The position numbers and the translations under genes are program-made. Below, piece after piece: positions 1-5,359 of a stretch of DNA of 5,359 nt; the first letter of the stretch is position 1, and each line of letters starts with the position of its first letter. This stretch comes from Acidobacteriota bacterium (GTDB taxonomy: Bacteria > Acidobacteriota > Terriglobia > Bryobacterales > JACQDG01), in contig JACQDG010000485.1 in assembly GCA_016201185.1 (NCBI GenBank), positions 1-5,359 of the forward strand, in the 5' to 3' direction. The notes under the pieces are model-generated. The model made no database searches. It had not been told where the DNA came from and saw only the letters and a list, made by a program, of their open reading frames with translations.

Positions 1-823
1 ACTGATAGCGGTCCTCGGGGTCCTTGGCCAGGCAGGCTCGAACCACCCGGTCGAGCGCTGCCGGCGCCACGGGCGACACGGCCGAGACTGGCGCGGGATC
101 GGTGTGCATGATGGCCGCGATCAGGCTCGCCTGGCTCTTCGCCGCAAACGCCTTCTGGCCCGTGACCATCTCGTAGAGCACCGCGCCGAACGCGAAAATG
201 TCGGTGCGCGCGTCCGCCTCTTTGCCCTCGAGCTGCTCCGGGGCCATGTACTGAATGGTGACGAGTATCGTCCCTTTCTGGGTCAGGTCGCCGCTACGCG
301 GTGTGAGCGCCGTGAGTGTCTCGGCGGCCACCGGCCCCGCGCCTCCCACCGCCAGCTTCGCCAGGCCGAAATCGAGCAGCTTGGCGCCGGATTTGGTCAG
401 CATGATGTTGCCAGGCTTCAGGTCCCGGTGAAAAACGCCCTGGCGATGCGCCAGGGCCAGGGCGTCCGCCATCTCGATGGCATACCGCAACCCGTCAGCC
501 GCGGGCATCGGGCCCTTGGACAGGCGGGAGGCCAAAGTCTCGCCTTCCAGGTACTCCATCACCAGGAAGTCGATGCCATCCTGCCGGCCGATGTCGTACA
601 GGGTGCAGATATGGGGGTGGTTCAGGCTGGAGACGGCCCGGGCTTCGCGCTCAAACCGCTGGCGCAGTTCCGGGTTATCGGCCAAGTGGGCCGGCAGCAC
701 TTTGATGGCGACCGTGCGGTCGAGCCGCGTGTCCTTGGCGCGGTAGACTTCCCCCATTCCGCCGGCGCCAATGGGCGCCAGAATCTCGTAAGGACCGAGC
801 CGAGTGCCGGCAGTTAGGGGCAT
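1..823 (-). CDS. Hanks-type serine/threonine protein kinase, N-terminal part (C-terminus outside window)
   Basis: This gene encodes a eukaryotic-like kinase that would phosphorylate Ser/Thr on protein targets using ATP. 274 codons are visible and the frame is still open at base 1, so the kinase domain is almost complete and anything after it (often a membrane segment or sensor repeats in this family) is unseen. Residues seen: glycine loop GAGGMGEVYRAKD near 19-31, VAIK lysine K41, helix-C glutamate E60, HRDLKPGN with catalytic D134, DFG at 151-153, APE at 194-196, and a late arginine in DPEDRYQ at the edge. It is an RD-type kinase, so activation-loop phosphorylation is likely. One oddity is GTILVTIQYMAPE in the P+1 region, with Val188 where relatives usually have Gly. 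The ATG start is secure because in-frame stops TGA (832-830) and TAA (835-833) lie directly upstream. It lies downstream of the esterase on the same strand but has its own promoter. Its substrate is unknown. Confidence 0.95.
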   Translation of the reverse strand, partial: MPLTAGTRLGPYEILAPIGAGGMGEVYRAKDTRLDRTVAIKVLPAHLADNPELRQRFEREARAVSSLNHPHICTLYDIGRQDGIDFLVMEYLEGETLASRLSKGPMPAADGLRYAIEMADALALAHRQGVFHRDLKPGNIMLTKSGAKLLDFGLAKLAVGGAGPVAAETLTALTPRSGDLTQKGTILVTIQYMAPEQLEGKEADARTDIFAFGAVLYEMVTGQKAFAAKSQASLIAAIMHTDPAPVSAVSPVAPAALDRVVRACLAKDPEDRYQ

Positions 824-831
824 GTGAAGTC

Positions 832-860
832 ATTATAGAATCAGCAGAGCAGGGCGCCAA
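832..860 (-). promoter_or_regulatory. Sigma-70 type promoter of the kinase gene, probably leaderless
   Basis: On the minus strand a perfect TATAAT lies at 837-832, and TTGGCG (4 of 6 matches to TTGACA) lies at 860-855, separated by 17 bases. Only 8 bases (gacttcac) separate the -10 box from the ATG at 823. Transcription normally starts about 7 bases after the -10, so the RNA would begin at or within a few bases of the ATG. No Shine-Dalgarno sequence is present, which fits a leaderless mRNA. The rest of the 824-988 spacer shows no clear terminator or small gene. Confidence 0.72.
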
Positions 861-988
861 ATGGTGTCCGTTGGTGTTGCTTGCAACGGGGGGAGTCGAA
901 TTGCAGATCTAAAGGCTGACCATGTCATCGCTTACCCCTCCAAGGCATGCCCCATTCGCTGAACTCAGCAACTCAACGATAATCCAGA

Positions 989-2743
989 CTAGTACCGCCA
1001 GCTCTTCACGTCCGCCCCCGGCGGGGCGGTCTTCAACATGCGCTCAGCCATCACGGGCATGAAACGCTGGTTGATGGTCAGCCGCGCGATGCGGACGGGC
1101 ACGGAAGGGTCGCCCGAGTAGCAGTGCGGGTGGCCGGGGCCGTATTCAAAGCTGCCGGCGTAGTAAGGCCCGCGGTCGGGCTCTTTAGTGCTTTCCAGAA
1201 ACTTTTCCAGGTGGCGCACGGCCACTTCCAGAAAGAACGTGTCCATGTCGCCGACCTTGACCTGGATCTTGCCGATCAGCTTGGGCCCCAGGGTCTTCCA
1301 GTCCCGCTCCAGGATGTAGCGCAGGTCGTAGTGCTCCTTCCAATATTCGGCCACCTGGCGGTCGATCGCGCCGGTCAACTTGTCGTATATCGGCTTGGGG
1401 TACCCGTCCTCGCCGGCCGGGCTGTAGACGGCCTGCCATATGTCGAGTTGCTCGGTAGAGCGTCCTTTGGTCCCCAGCACCAGCTCGAAGCGGCTCTGGT
1501 CCTCCATGGTTGCGGTGACTTGCTCTCCGGCGTCGCGGCTGGCCGGCCGGGGAGCCTGTTTCCACGGGGCGTTAGGAAAGAAAGCGTTGCGGTCTTCGTA
1601 GATATTCACTAACTGGTATCCACGGAAATCCACCGGGTCGGGGCAATCGCACCAGGCGCCGTTGTAGAAATCGGGATAGAAGACCTGCTGGGCAAGCGTC
1701 TCCCAGCCGCCGGTGGAGCCGCCGTAAAGGACCCGGGCCCACGGCTCCCCGATGGCCCGGAACTTCTTTTCCACATACGGGTACAGTTCCTGGGTCAGCG
1801 CGTCGCCATAAGGGCCCAGATTGGCCGAGTTCACGGCGTAGGAGTCGTCGTAATAGGGGTTGGCGTGCTGGGTGACCACGATCAGCATGCGGGGCAGACG
1901 GCCCGAAGTCCAGTCCTGGTAGAACTTGTAGCTGTACTCGGCCACGGTCCGGTCATACCCGGTCAGGTCCGCCGTGGGCGGCGTTTCGCGGAAGCCGACA
2001 GGAGTGGCGAAGCTCGCGGTAAAGTGGCCCTGGTAATACATAACGGGATAGCGGGCCTCGGGGTGCTCGTCGAAGCCTTCCGGCAGCAGCACCACGGCTC
2101 CGAGATACATGGACCGTCCCCAGAACCGGGAGAGAAGCTGGCTCTGGAAGCGGAGATGCTTGATGTACTTCGTGTCCTTCGGCGGCTCGATCGGCGGGAC
2201 GACCTTTGTGAGCTCGACGCGCACCACGCCGCCGCGGGACGGATCGATCCGCACTTTTCTTGGCTCGCTGTAGAGGTTGCCCGGCGACCGGTTCCAGTGC
2301 TGCCCCTCGCCTGCATCCATGTGGAGTTTCACGGTGTGTCCGTCGGACCGGTGGAAAGTCTCATAGACATTGATAAGACCTTGGATGGAATACTCCCCGG
2401 CCGGGATCTCGTCGAGCGAGCGGCGGGGATAGCCGAGCGTGGTTCGGTCAAAGACCACGGCCTGGCCGGGCGCAAGAGCCTCCGCATCGACGCCGAAAAT
2501 CTGCTGGGAGTTCAGGCCCATGTTGATCTGGAAGCGCGGCTCCTGGGCAGGATCGCTGGAGAACATCAGCAGCACGCGGCCGTCCACCGGCTGCGATCGG
2601 GTCGAGGCCGGAAACGAGATCTCGAACCGCAGCGAAGAAGTGGCGGCCGGGGATTTGCGGATGGAAGCAATTCCCAGCAACAGAGCAATGCCAACAGTCA
2701 AAGCAAAGAAGGCTTTCCCCGCGCGAGTCATGTGCATTTTCAT
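989..2743 (-). CDS. Exported alpha/beta-hydrolase, putative esterase (584 aa)
   Basis: This is a probable carboxylester hydrolase of the esterase D-like (putative esterase) group, acting outside the cytoplasm. Residues 1-9 are basic and 11-27 hydrophobic, giving a signal peptide or N-terminal anchor; there is no lipobox, and cleavage near PAA (32-34) is possible but uncertain. Residues about 37-180 look like a beta-rich N-terminal domain, and about 195-575 form the hydrolase domain. The nucleophile elbow is YGGSTGG with Ser343. Candidate acid residues are D499 or D501 (VGDMDTFF), and candidate histidines are H538 or H540 (GPGHPHCYSG). C365, C367 and C541 could form a disulfide after export. 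The start ATG overlaps the patatin stop (ATGA at 2743-2740), so translation is probably coupled; no strong Shine-Dalgarno sequence is seen. ATGs at codons 3 and 5 are alternative starts. The substrate cannot be read from the sequence. The fold call is fairly sure; a peptidase or acyltransferase role cannot be excluded. Confidence 0.8.
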   Translation of the reverse strand: MKMHMTRAGKAFFALTVGIALLLGIASIRKSPAATSSLRFEISFPASTRSQPVDGRVLLMFSSDPAQEPRFQINMGLNSQQIFGVDAEALAPGQAVVFDRTTLGYPRRSLDEIPAGEYSIQGLINVYETFHRSDGHTVKLHMDAGEGQHWNRSPGNLYSEPRKVRIDPSRGGVVRVELTKVVPPIEPPKDTKYIKHLRFQSQLLSRFWGRSMYLGAVVLLPEGFDEHPEARYPVMYYQGHFTASFATPVGFRETPPTADLTGYDRTVAEYSYKFYQDWTSGRLPRMLIVVTQHANPYYDDSYAVNSANLGPYGDALTQELYPYVEKKFRAIGEPWARVLYGGSTGGWETLAQQVFYPDFYNGAWCDCPDPVDFRGYQLVNIYEDRNAFFPNAPWKQAPRPASRDAGEQVTATMEDQSRFELVLGTKGRSTEQLDIWQAVYSPAGEDGYPKPIYDKLTGAIDRQVAEYWKEHYDLRYILERDWKTLGPKLIGKIQVKVGDMDTFFLEVAVRHLEKFLESTKEPDRGPYYAGSFEYGPGHPHCYSGDPSVPVRIARLTINQRFMPVMAERMLKTAPPGADVKSWRY

Positions 2744-3525
2744 GGCGTCAGTCTAGCAAAATCTCGGAAGTCGGCCTGCTGCTGAGCATCCCGATAGCCC
2801 TGCTCGATCCACCGCTGCACATTGCTAGCATCCCAGCGGAGCAAGTCCCGCAGGCTTCCCAAGGGCTGGCGGGACGCAATCACCCGGACTTTCACTCTCG
2901 GCGGCGGCGTTTCTTCTTTCTCGCCCCGGAGCAACCGCCGCGTCCGGATGGCCGCATTGAGAAGCCCCCGCGCGGGCCGTGACGGCGGGGCCGCCAGCAA
3001 ATCCACCGCGATAATCTCGGTGGCTCCCGCTTCCACCGCCGGCCCGATCGGCAGGCGGCAAAAGACTCCTCCATCCCAGTACCAACGCCCCTCGATGCGC
3101 ACCGCCGGGAAAACCACGGGAATGGCGCAGGAGGCAAGCAAATGCTGCGCCGTAACGTTCTCTCCGGCCACAACCCGAATGGCCGTGCCGGGCAATTCGG
3201 TGAGTGTCACCAGCAACCGCAACCCGGGCGAAGCCTGCGGGAGGGTTTCCAGAAGCTTGCGGATGCGCGCCTCGAGCGGCCGGCTCGCCAGCAATCCCCA
3301 ACCTCTCGGCGGCCAGTTCCATCGAAACACGTCGGAGGCCGGGTCGCGCCACCATTGTTGCAACTGTGCGCCGGTCGCCCCTCGCGACACCGCAGTTGCA
3401 TTGATGGCGCCGATCGAGGCCCCGGCGACAATATCCGGCCGGAACCCGCGCTCCTCCAGCGCCTGCCATACGCCCGCCTGGTAGGCCCCGAACGCGCCGC
3501 CCGCTGAGAAGATGAGCGCTTTCAC
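2740..3525 (-). CDS. Patatin-like phospholipase (261 aa, GTG start)
   Basis: This is a patatin-family serine lipid acyl hydrolase, predicted to cleave acyl chains from phospholipids or related lipids with a Ser-Asp dyad. It has no signal peptide, so it is probably cytosolic. Residues seen: glycine-rich oxyanion loop SAGGAFGAYQAG (7-18), nucleophile elbow GASIG with Ser37, and the DGG motif with Asp151. In the oxyanion loop Phe12 stands where many patatins have Arg or Lys, and Ala8 replaces the first Gly of the usual GGG. Length is typical for a single-domain bacterial patatin. The GTG start (3525-3523) puts Met directly before KALIFSAGG, where such proteins begin. The frame stays open further upstream to an ATG at 4062, but that stretch is antisense to the ACT gene and has no patatin character. 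AGGA lies 4 bases before the GTG, but the -10 box suggests it may not be transcribed. The TGA stop overlaps the esterase ATG, so the two genes form an operon. Confidence 0.88.
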   Translation of the reverse strand: MKALIFSAGGAFGAYQAGVWQALEERGFRPDIVAGASIGAINATAVSRGATGAQLQQWWRDPASDVFRWNWPPRGWGLLASRPLEARIRKLLETLPQASPGLRLLVTLTELPGTAIRVVAGENVTAQHLLASCAIPVVFPAVRIEGRWYWDGGVFCRLPIGPAVEAGATEIIAVDLLAAPPSRPARGLLNAAIRTRRLLRGEKEETPPPRVKVRVIASRQPLGSLRDLLRWDASNVQRWIEQGYRDAQQQADFRDFARLTP

Positions 3526-3532
3526 AACTTCC

Positions 3533-3538
3533 TTTATA
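3533..3538 (-). promoter_or_regulatory. -10 box of the patatin-esterase operon (TATAAA)
   Basis: Read on the minus strand, bases 3538-3533 are TATAAA, 5 of 6 matches to the -10 consensus, and end 7 bases before the GTG at 3525. The predicted RNA start (about 3527-3525) is at or next to the start codon. The best -35 candidate, AAGACG at 18-base spacing, is weak (3 of 6) and lies inside the divergent gene. The box shares four bases with the opposing -10 box. Confidence 0.5.
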
Positions 3539-3540
3539 CT
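3535..3540 (+). promoter_or_regulatory. -10 box of the ACT/DUF5612 gene (TATACT)
   Basis: Bases 3535-3540 read TATACT, 5 of 6 matches to the -10 consensus, and are followed by 6 bases (gtctct) and the ATG at 3547. Predicted transcription start is at about 3546-3548, so the mRNA would be leaderless, and no Shine-Dalgarno sequence is seen. The -35 region (ATGAGC at 17-base spacing, 3 of 6) is weak and lies within the patatin coding region, so an activator may be needed. Confidence 0.5.
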
Positions 3541-3546
3541 GTCTCT

Positions 3547-4221
3547 ATGTCGGAGCCGTCTTCCGCTCCCGAGCAGGTCGGCCTGGTAGTAGAGGTGCGC
3601 AACGGCCCGGGCGTGCTGCATTCCCTCACCGGAGTCATCTTTCGCTATGGCGGCGACATCACCTCGGTTGCCATACTCGACAGCGACAAGCCCATCGCCT
3701 CGGTCTTCTTCGAGATCGCCGGCGTGGACGCGGTGGCCAAGATCGAAGAAGAGATGCGCGGCCTGGAGGCGGTGATCGGCGTCGCGCGCACGAACACCTT
3801 GCAGAAAGTCTATGGTAAGCGGCTCATCATCATAGGCGGCGGGGCGCAGGTCGGCCAGGTCGCCATTGGGGCCATTTCGGAGGCCGATCGGCACAACATT
3901 CGCGGCGAGCGCATTTCGGTGGATACCATACCCCTGGTCGGCGAAAGGGCCCTCGCCGACGCCGTACGCGCCGTGGTTCGGCTGCCCCGCGCCAAGGCTC
4001 TGGTACTGGCCGGCTCGCTCATGGGCGGCGAAATCGAAGCGGCCGTCCGCGAAGTCCGCCAAAAAGGCCTGCTGGTGATCTCGCTCAACATGGCCGGCTC
4101 CGTTCCTGACGCCGCCGACCTGGTGGTCACCGACCCGGTGCAGGCCGGCGTCATGGCCGTCATGGCCATCGCTGACACGGCCACCTTCAACGTCGCCCGC
4201 CTGAAGACGCGGATGTTCTGA
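3547..4221 (+). CDS. ACT-domain protein with C-terminal DUF5612-like domain (224 aa)
   Basis: The function is unknown. Residues about 10-85 form an ACT domain, a small fold that usually binds an amino acid or similar ligand and controls an enzyme or regulator: VGLVVEVRNGPGVLHSLTGVI followed by RYGGDITSV and a second strand SVFFEIAGV. Residues about 90-220 start with LIIIGGGAQVGQVA, a glycine-rich loop like that of nucleotide-binding folds, then SEADRHNIRGERISVDTIP, LVLAGSLMGGEI, VISLNMAGSVPDAADLV and DPVQAGVMAVMAIADTA. From memory these match the DUF5612 domain best known from methanogenic archaea, where it also follows an ACT domain. No signal peptide or membrane segment is seen, so it is probably cytosolic. 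It has no DNA-binding domain of its own. It is transcribed divergently from the patatin-esterase pair across 21 bases, which suggests but does not prove linked control. The ATG is the first plausible start after the -10 box. Domain naming of the C-terminal half is from pattern memory. Confidence 0.82.
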   Translation: MSEPSSAPEQVGLVVEVRNGPGVLHSLTGVIFRYGGDITSVAILDSDKPIASVFFEIAGVDAVAKIEEEMRGLEAVIGVARTNTLQKVYGKRLIIIGGGAQVGQVAIGAISEADRHNIRGERISVDTIPLVGERALADAVRAVVRLPRAKALVLAGSLMGGEIEAAVREVRQKGLLVISLNMAGSVPDAADLVVTDPVQAGVMAVMAIADTATFNVARLKTRMF

Positions 4222-4240
4222 CGTTCCGGCCTCCCACCTT

Positions 4241-4268
4241 CGACATACGACTGTCGGCGTACGACAAT
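4241..4268 (+). repeat. Four tandem 7-base units, consensus CGRCNTA, with embedded TGTCG/CGACA dyads
   Basis: The bases divide exactly into CGACATA, CGACTGT, CGGCGTA and CGACAAT. The second and third units also create TGTCG at 4252-4256, which is an inverted match to CGACA on both sides (4241-4245, 6-base gap; 4262-4266, 5-base gap). The outer CGACA copies are 21 bases apart, about two helical turns. The element lies 20 bases after the DUF5612-gene stop and about 100 bases before the ATPase start, so it may be a protein-binding site. It has no T-tract and does not look like a terminator. Confidence 0.45.
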
Positions 4269-4317
4269 TCCCCTGCCTCTCTTTACGGCGCTTTCCCGGT
4301 ATTGGCCGGCGCGACCA

Positions 4318-4330
4318 TCAGTCATACTGA
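4318..4330 (+). promoter_or_regulatory. Small dyad TCAGT-cat-ACTGA upstream of the ATPase gene
   Basis: This is a perfect 5-base inverted repeat around a 3-base centre, 38 bases before the ATPase ATG. The central CATACT (4323-4328) is a 4-of-6 match to a -10 box, without a convincing -35. It could be an operator over a weak promoter, or chance. Confidence 0.25.
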
Positions 4331-4356
4331 AAGGTTGTTGGGCCACTGGACTCGAC

Positions 4357-4360
4357 GAGG
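4357..4360 (+). promoter_or_regulatory. Shine-Dalgarno sequence of the AAA+ ATPase gene
   Basis: GAGG, in the context CGAGGA, lies 8 bases before the ATG at 4369 and supports that start. It contrasts with the apparently leaderless genes elsewhere in the window. Confidence 0.65.
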
Positions 4361-4368
4361 ATCTCCCT

Positions 4369-5359
4369 ATGAGCACTGTTTCTGCGACCGCCCTAACTCT
4401 GGACCTGGAAGAAGATCCTTTTGTTCCTCCCGTTCCGCAGACCATCGAGCAGGCCGGCCTTTCTCCTTCCCAGGTCGAACAACTGATCCTGAAGATTCTT
4501 TACTTCGGCGACGATATCGTGGGCCGGGATCTGGCCGGCGCCCTGGGCCTGAAATTCAGCCTGATCGACGGCATCCTGGAGTTCCTGAAGCGCCACCACC
4601 TGGTCGAAGTGAAGCGCTCCTCGGGATTCGGCAACGTCTCAGGTGTTTTCGCGCTTTCTGAGGCAGGCCGGGACCGCGCCCGCGAGTTTCTCGAGGTGAA
4701 TCAGTACTCCGGCTCCGCCCCTGTACCTATTGATCAGTACACAAGCGCCGCGCGGGCCCAGCGCTCCAAAGAGGGCTGGCTCAACAAGGACAATCTGGCC
4801 GCGGCTTGCCAGCACATGGTCGTCGACGAGCTGAACTTCAATAAGATCGGCCCGGCCGTGAACAACGGCAAGTCCTTCCTGATTTACGGCCTGCCCGGCA
4901 ACGGCAAGACTTACCTGGCCGAAGCTTTGGTCAACCTGGCGCGGTCCTACATTTACGTGCCTTACGCCGTCGAGTACCAGGGCTCGATCATCCAGATGTT
5001 CGATCCGGTCTATCACAAGCGCGTCGAAGAAAACGGCGATACCCACTCCACGCTCGCCTTTGAGCCGCAATACGACGGCCGCTGGGTCCGCTGCCGCCGG
5101 CCCTTCATTGTCACCGGCGGTGAGCTGACCCTGGAAATGCTGGATTTGAGCTACAACCCCTCGGCCAAGGTTTACGACGCCCCGTTCCAAATCAAGGCCA
5201 ACAACGGCATTTACCTGATCGACGACTTCGGCCGCCAAAAAGTGAGTCCCGCGGCCCTGCTGAATCGCTGGATCATTCCCATGGACCGGCGTGTCGACTA
5301 CCTGACGTTTCAGACCGGCGGCAAGGTGGCGGTTCCCTTCGAGACCTTCCTGATCTTCT
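4369..5359 (+). CDS. Winged-helix AAA+ ATPase, N-terminal 330 residues (C-terminus outside window)
   Basis: This is an ATP-binding protein of the AAA+ class with no function I can name. Residues about 33-108 look like a winged helix-turn-helix: helices at ILKILYFGD, DLAGALGL and LIDGILEFLKRHHLVEV, then a wing FGNVSGVFALSEAGRDRA. The ATPase part follows a linker: Walker A GLPGNGKT at 174-181, with K180 and T181, and Walker B IYLIDDF with D285 and D286. The second acidic residue is Asp rather than the usual Glu. Walker A to Walker B spans about 105 residues, clearly more than in a compact AAA+ module, so an insertion is present (about 200-275, rich in aromatic residues). The window ends at PFETFLIF, which looks like the strand leading to sensor 1; sensor 2 and any arginine finger are unseen. 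No signal or membrane segment is visible. The start is supported by GAGG 8 bases upstream. The winged helix could bind DNA or a partner protein. Confidence 0.85.
   Translation, partial: MSTVSATALTLDLEEDPFVPPVPQTIEQAGLSPSQVEQLILKILYFGDDIVGRDLAGALGLKFSLIDGILEFLKRHHLVEVKRSSGFGNVSGVFALSEAGRDRAREFLEVNQYSGSAPVPIDQYTSAARAQRSKEGWLNKDNLAAACQHMVVDELNFNKIGPAVNNGKSFLIYGLPGNGKTYLAEALVNLARSYIYVPYAVEYQGSIIQMFDPVYHKRVEENGDTHSTLAFEPQYDGRWVRCRRPFIVTGGELTLEMLDLSYNPSAKVYDAPFQIKANNGIYLIDDFGRQKVSPAALLNRWIIPMDRRVDYLTFQTGGKVAVPFETFLIF

Noticed and set aside
104..817. 237-codon open frame on plus, opposite the kinase
   Set aside because: It is an antisense shadow of an unambiguous kinase domain.
873..920. tRNA-like scrap on minus (ATCTGCAA followed by TTCGACTCCC)
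   Set aside because: The TTCGACT string resembles a T-loop, but the flanking bases do not pair as a T-stem, and no D-arm, anticodon arm or acceptor stem can be formed. It may be chance or a decayed remnant; a covariance-model search would decide.
954..969. Hairpin GCTGAGTTCAGC shortly after the esterase stop, as a terminator
   Set aside because: The loop would be only two bases and there is no U-tract, so it does not qualify as a rho-independent terminator.
1865..2785. 306-codon open frame on plus, opposite the esterase
   Set aside because: Its composition is a mirror of the esterase codons, with no recognisable domain or start signal; the minus-strand frame has signal peptide, GGSTGG and His motifs.
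3526..4062. In-frame N-terminal extension of the patatin to an ATG at 4062 (440 aa in total)
   Set aside because: It runs antisense through the well-defined ACT/DUF5612 gene, has no patatin character, and the patatin fold begins exactly at the GTG at 3525. It is an artefact of GC-rich codon use.
4639..5238. 199-codon open frame on minus, opposite the AAA+ ATPase
   Set aside because: It is a shadow of a frame with clear Walker A and B motifs.

Overview
The window is GC-rich bacterial DNA with five protein genes packed at high density. It most resembles an Acidobacteriota genome, perhaps the Solibacter/Bryobacter branch. The basis is the acidobacterial style of the Ser/Thr kinase N-terminus (GxxLGPYEI, GAGGMGEVYRAKD, DFGLAKL), together with a secreted esterase of a kind common in that phylum. 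This placement is inference from protein style, not a database match.

Layout: positions 1-823 (minus) hold the N-terminal 274 residues of a Hanks-type Ser/Thr protein kinase that runs off the left edge. A 165-base spacer contains its promoter, whose TATAAT box lies only 8 bases before the ATG. Positions 989-2743 (minus) encode a 584-residue exported alpha/beta-hydrolase (esterase). It overlaps by four bases (ATGA) the end of an upstream patatin-like phospholipase, 2740-3525 (minus, GTG start). Only 21 bases away, a divergent gene (3547-4221, plus) encodes an ACT-domain protein whose second half resembles the archaeal-type DUF5612 domain. A 147-base spacer follows, holding four tandem 7-base units (4241-4268) and a small dyad (4318-4330). 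Then comes a winged-helix AAA+ ATPase (4369 to the right edge, plus, C-terminus missing).

The patatin and esterase form a probable two-gene lipolytic operon, with one apparently cytosolic and one exported enzyme. It shares a very small divergent promoter with the ACT/DUF5612 gene. Within the 21-base gap the two strands read as overlapping -10 boxes (TATACT on plus, TATAAA on minus), each 6-7 bases from its start codon. With the kinase promoter, this suggests that leaderless transcription is used repeatedly here. The ATPase instead has a conventional Shine-Dalgarno sequence.

No RNA gene, insertion sequence, CRISPR array or phage gene is supported. The most interesting items are the compact divergent promoter, the ACT-DUF5612 protein of unknown role, the winged-helix AAA+ ATPase with a long Walker A-Walker B spacing, and the 7-base tandem repeat in front of it.
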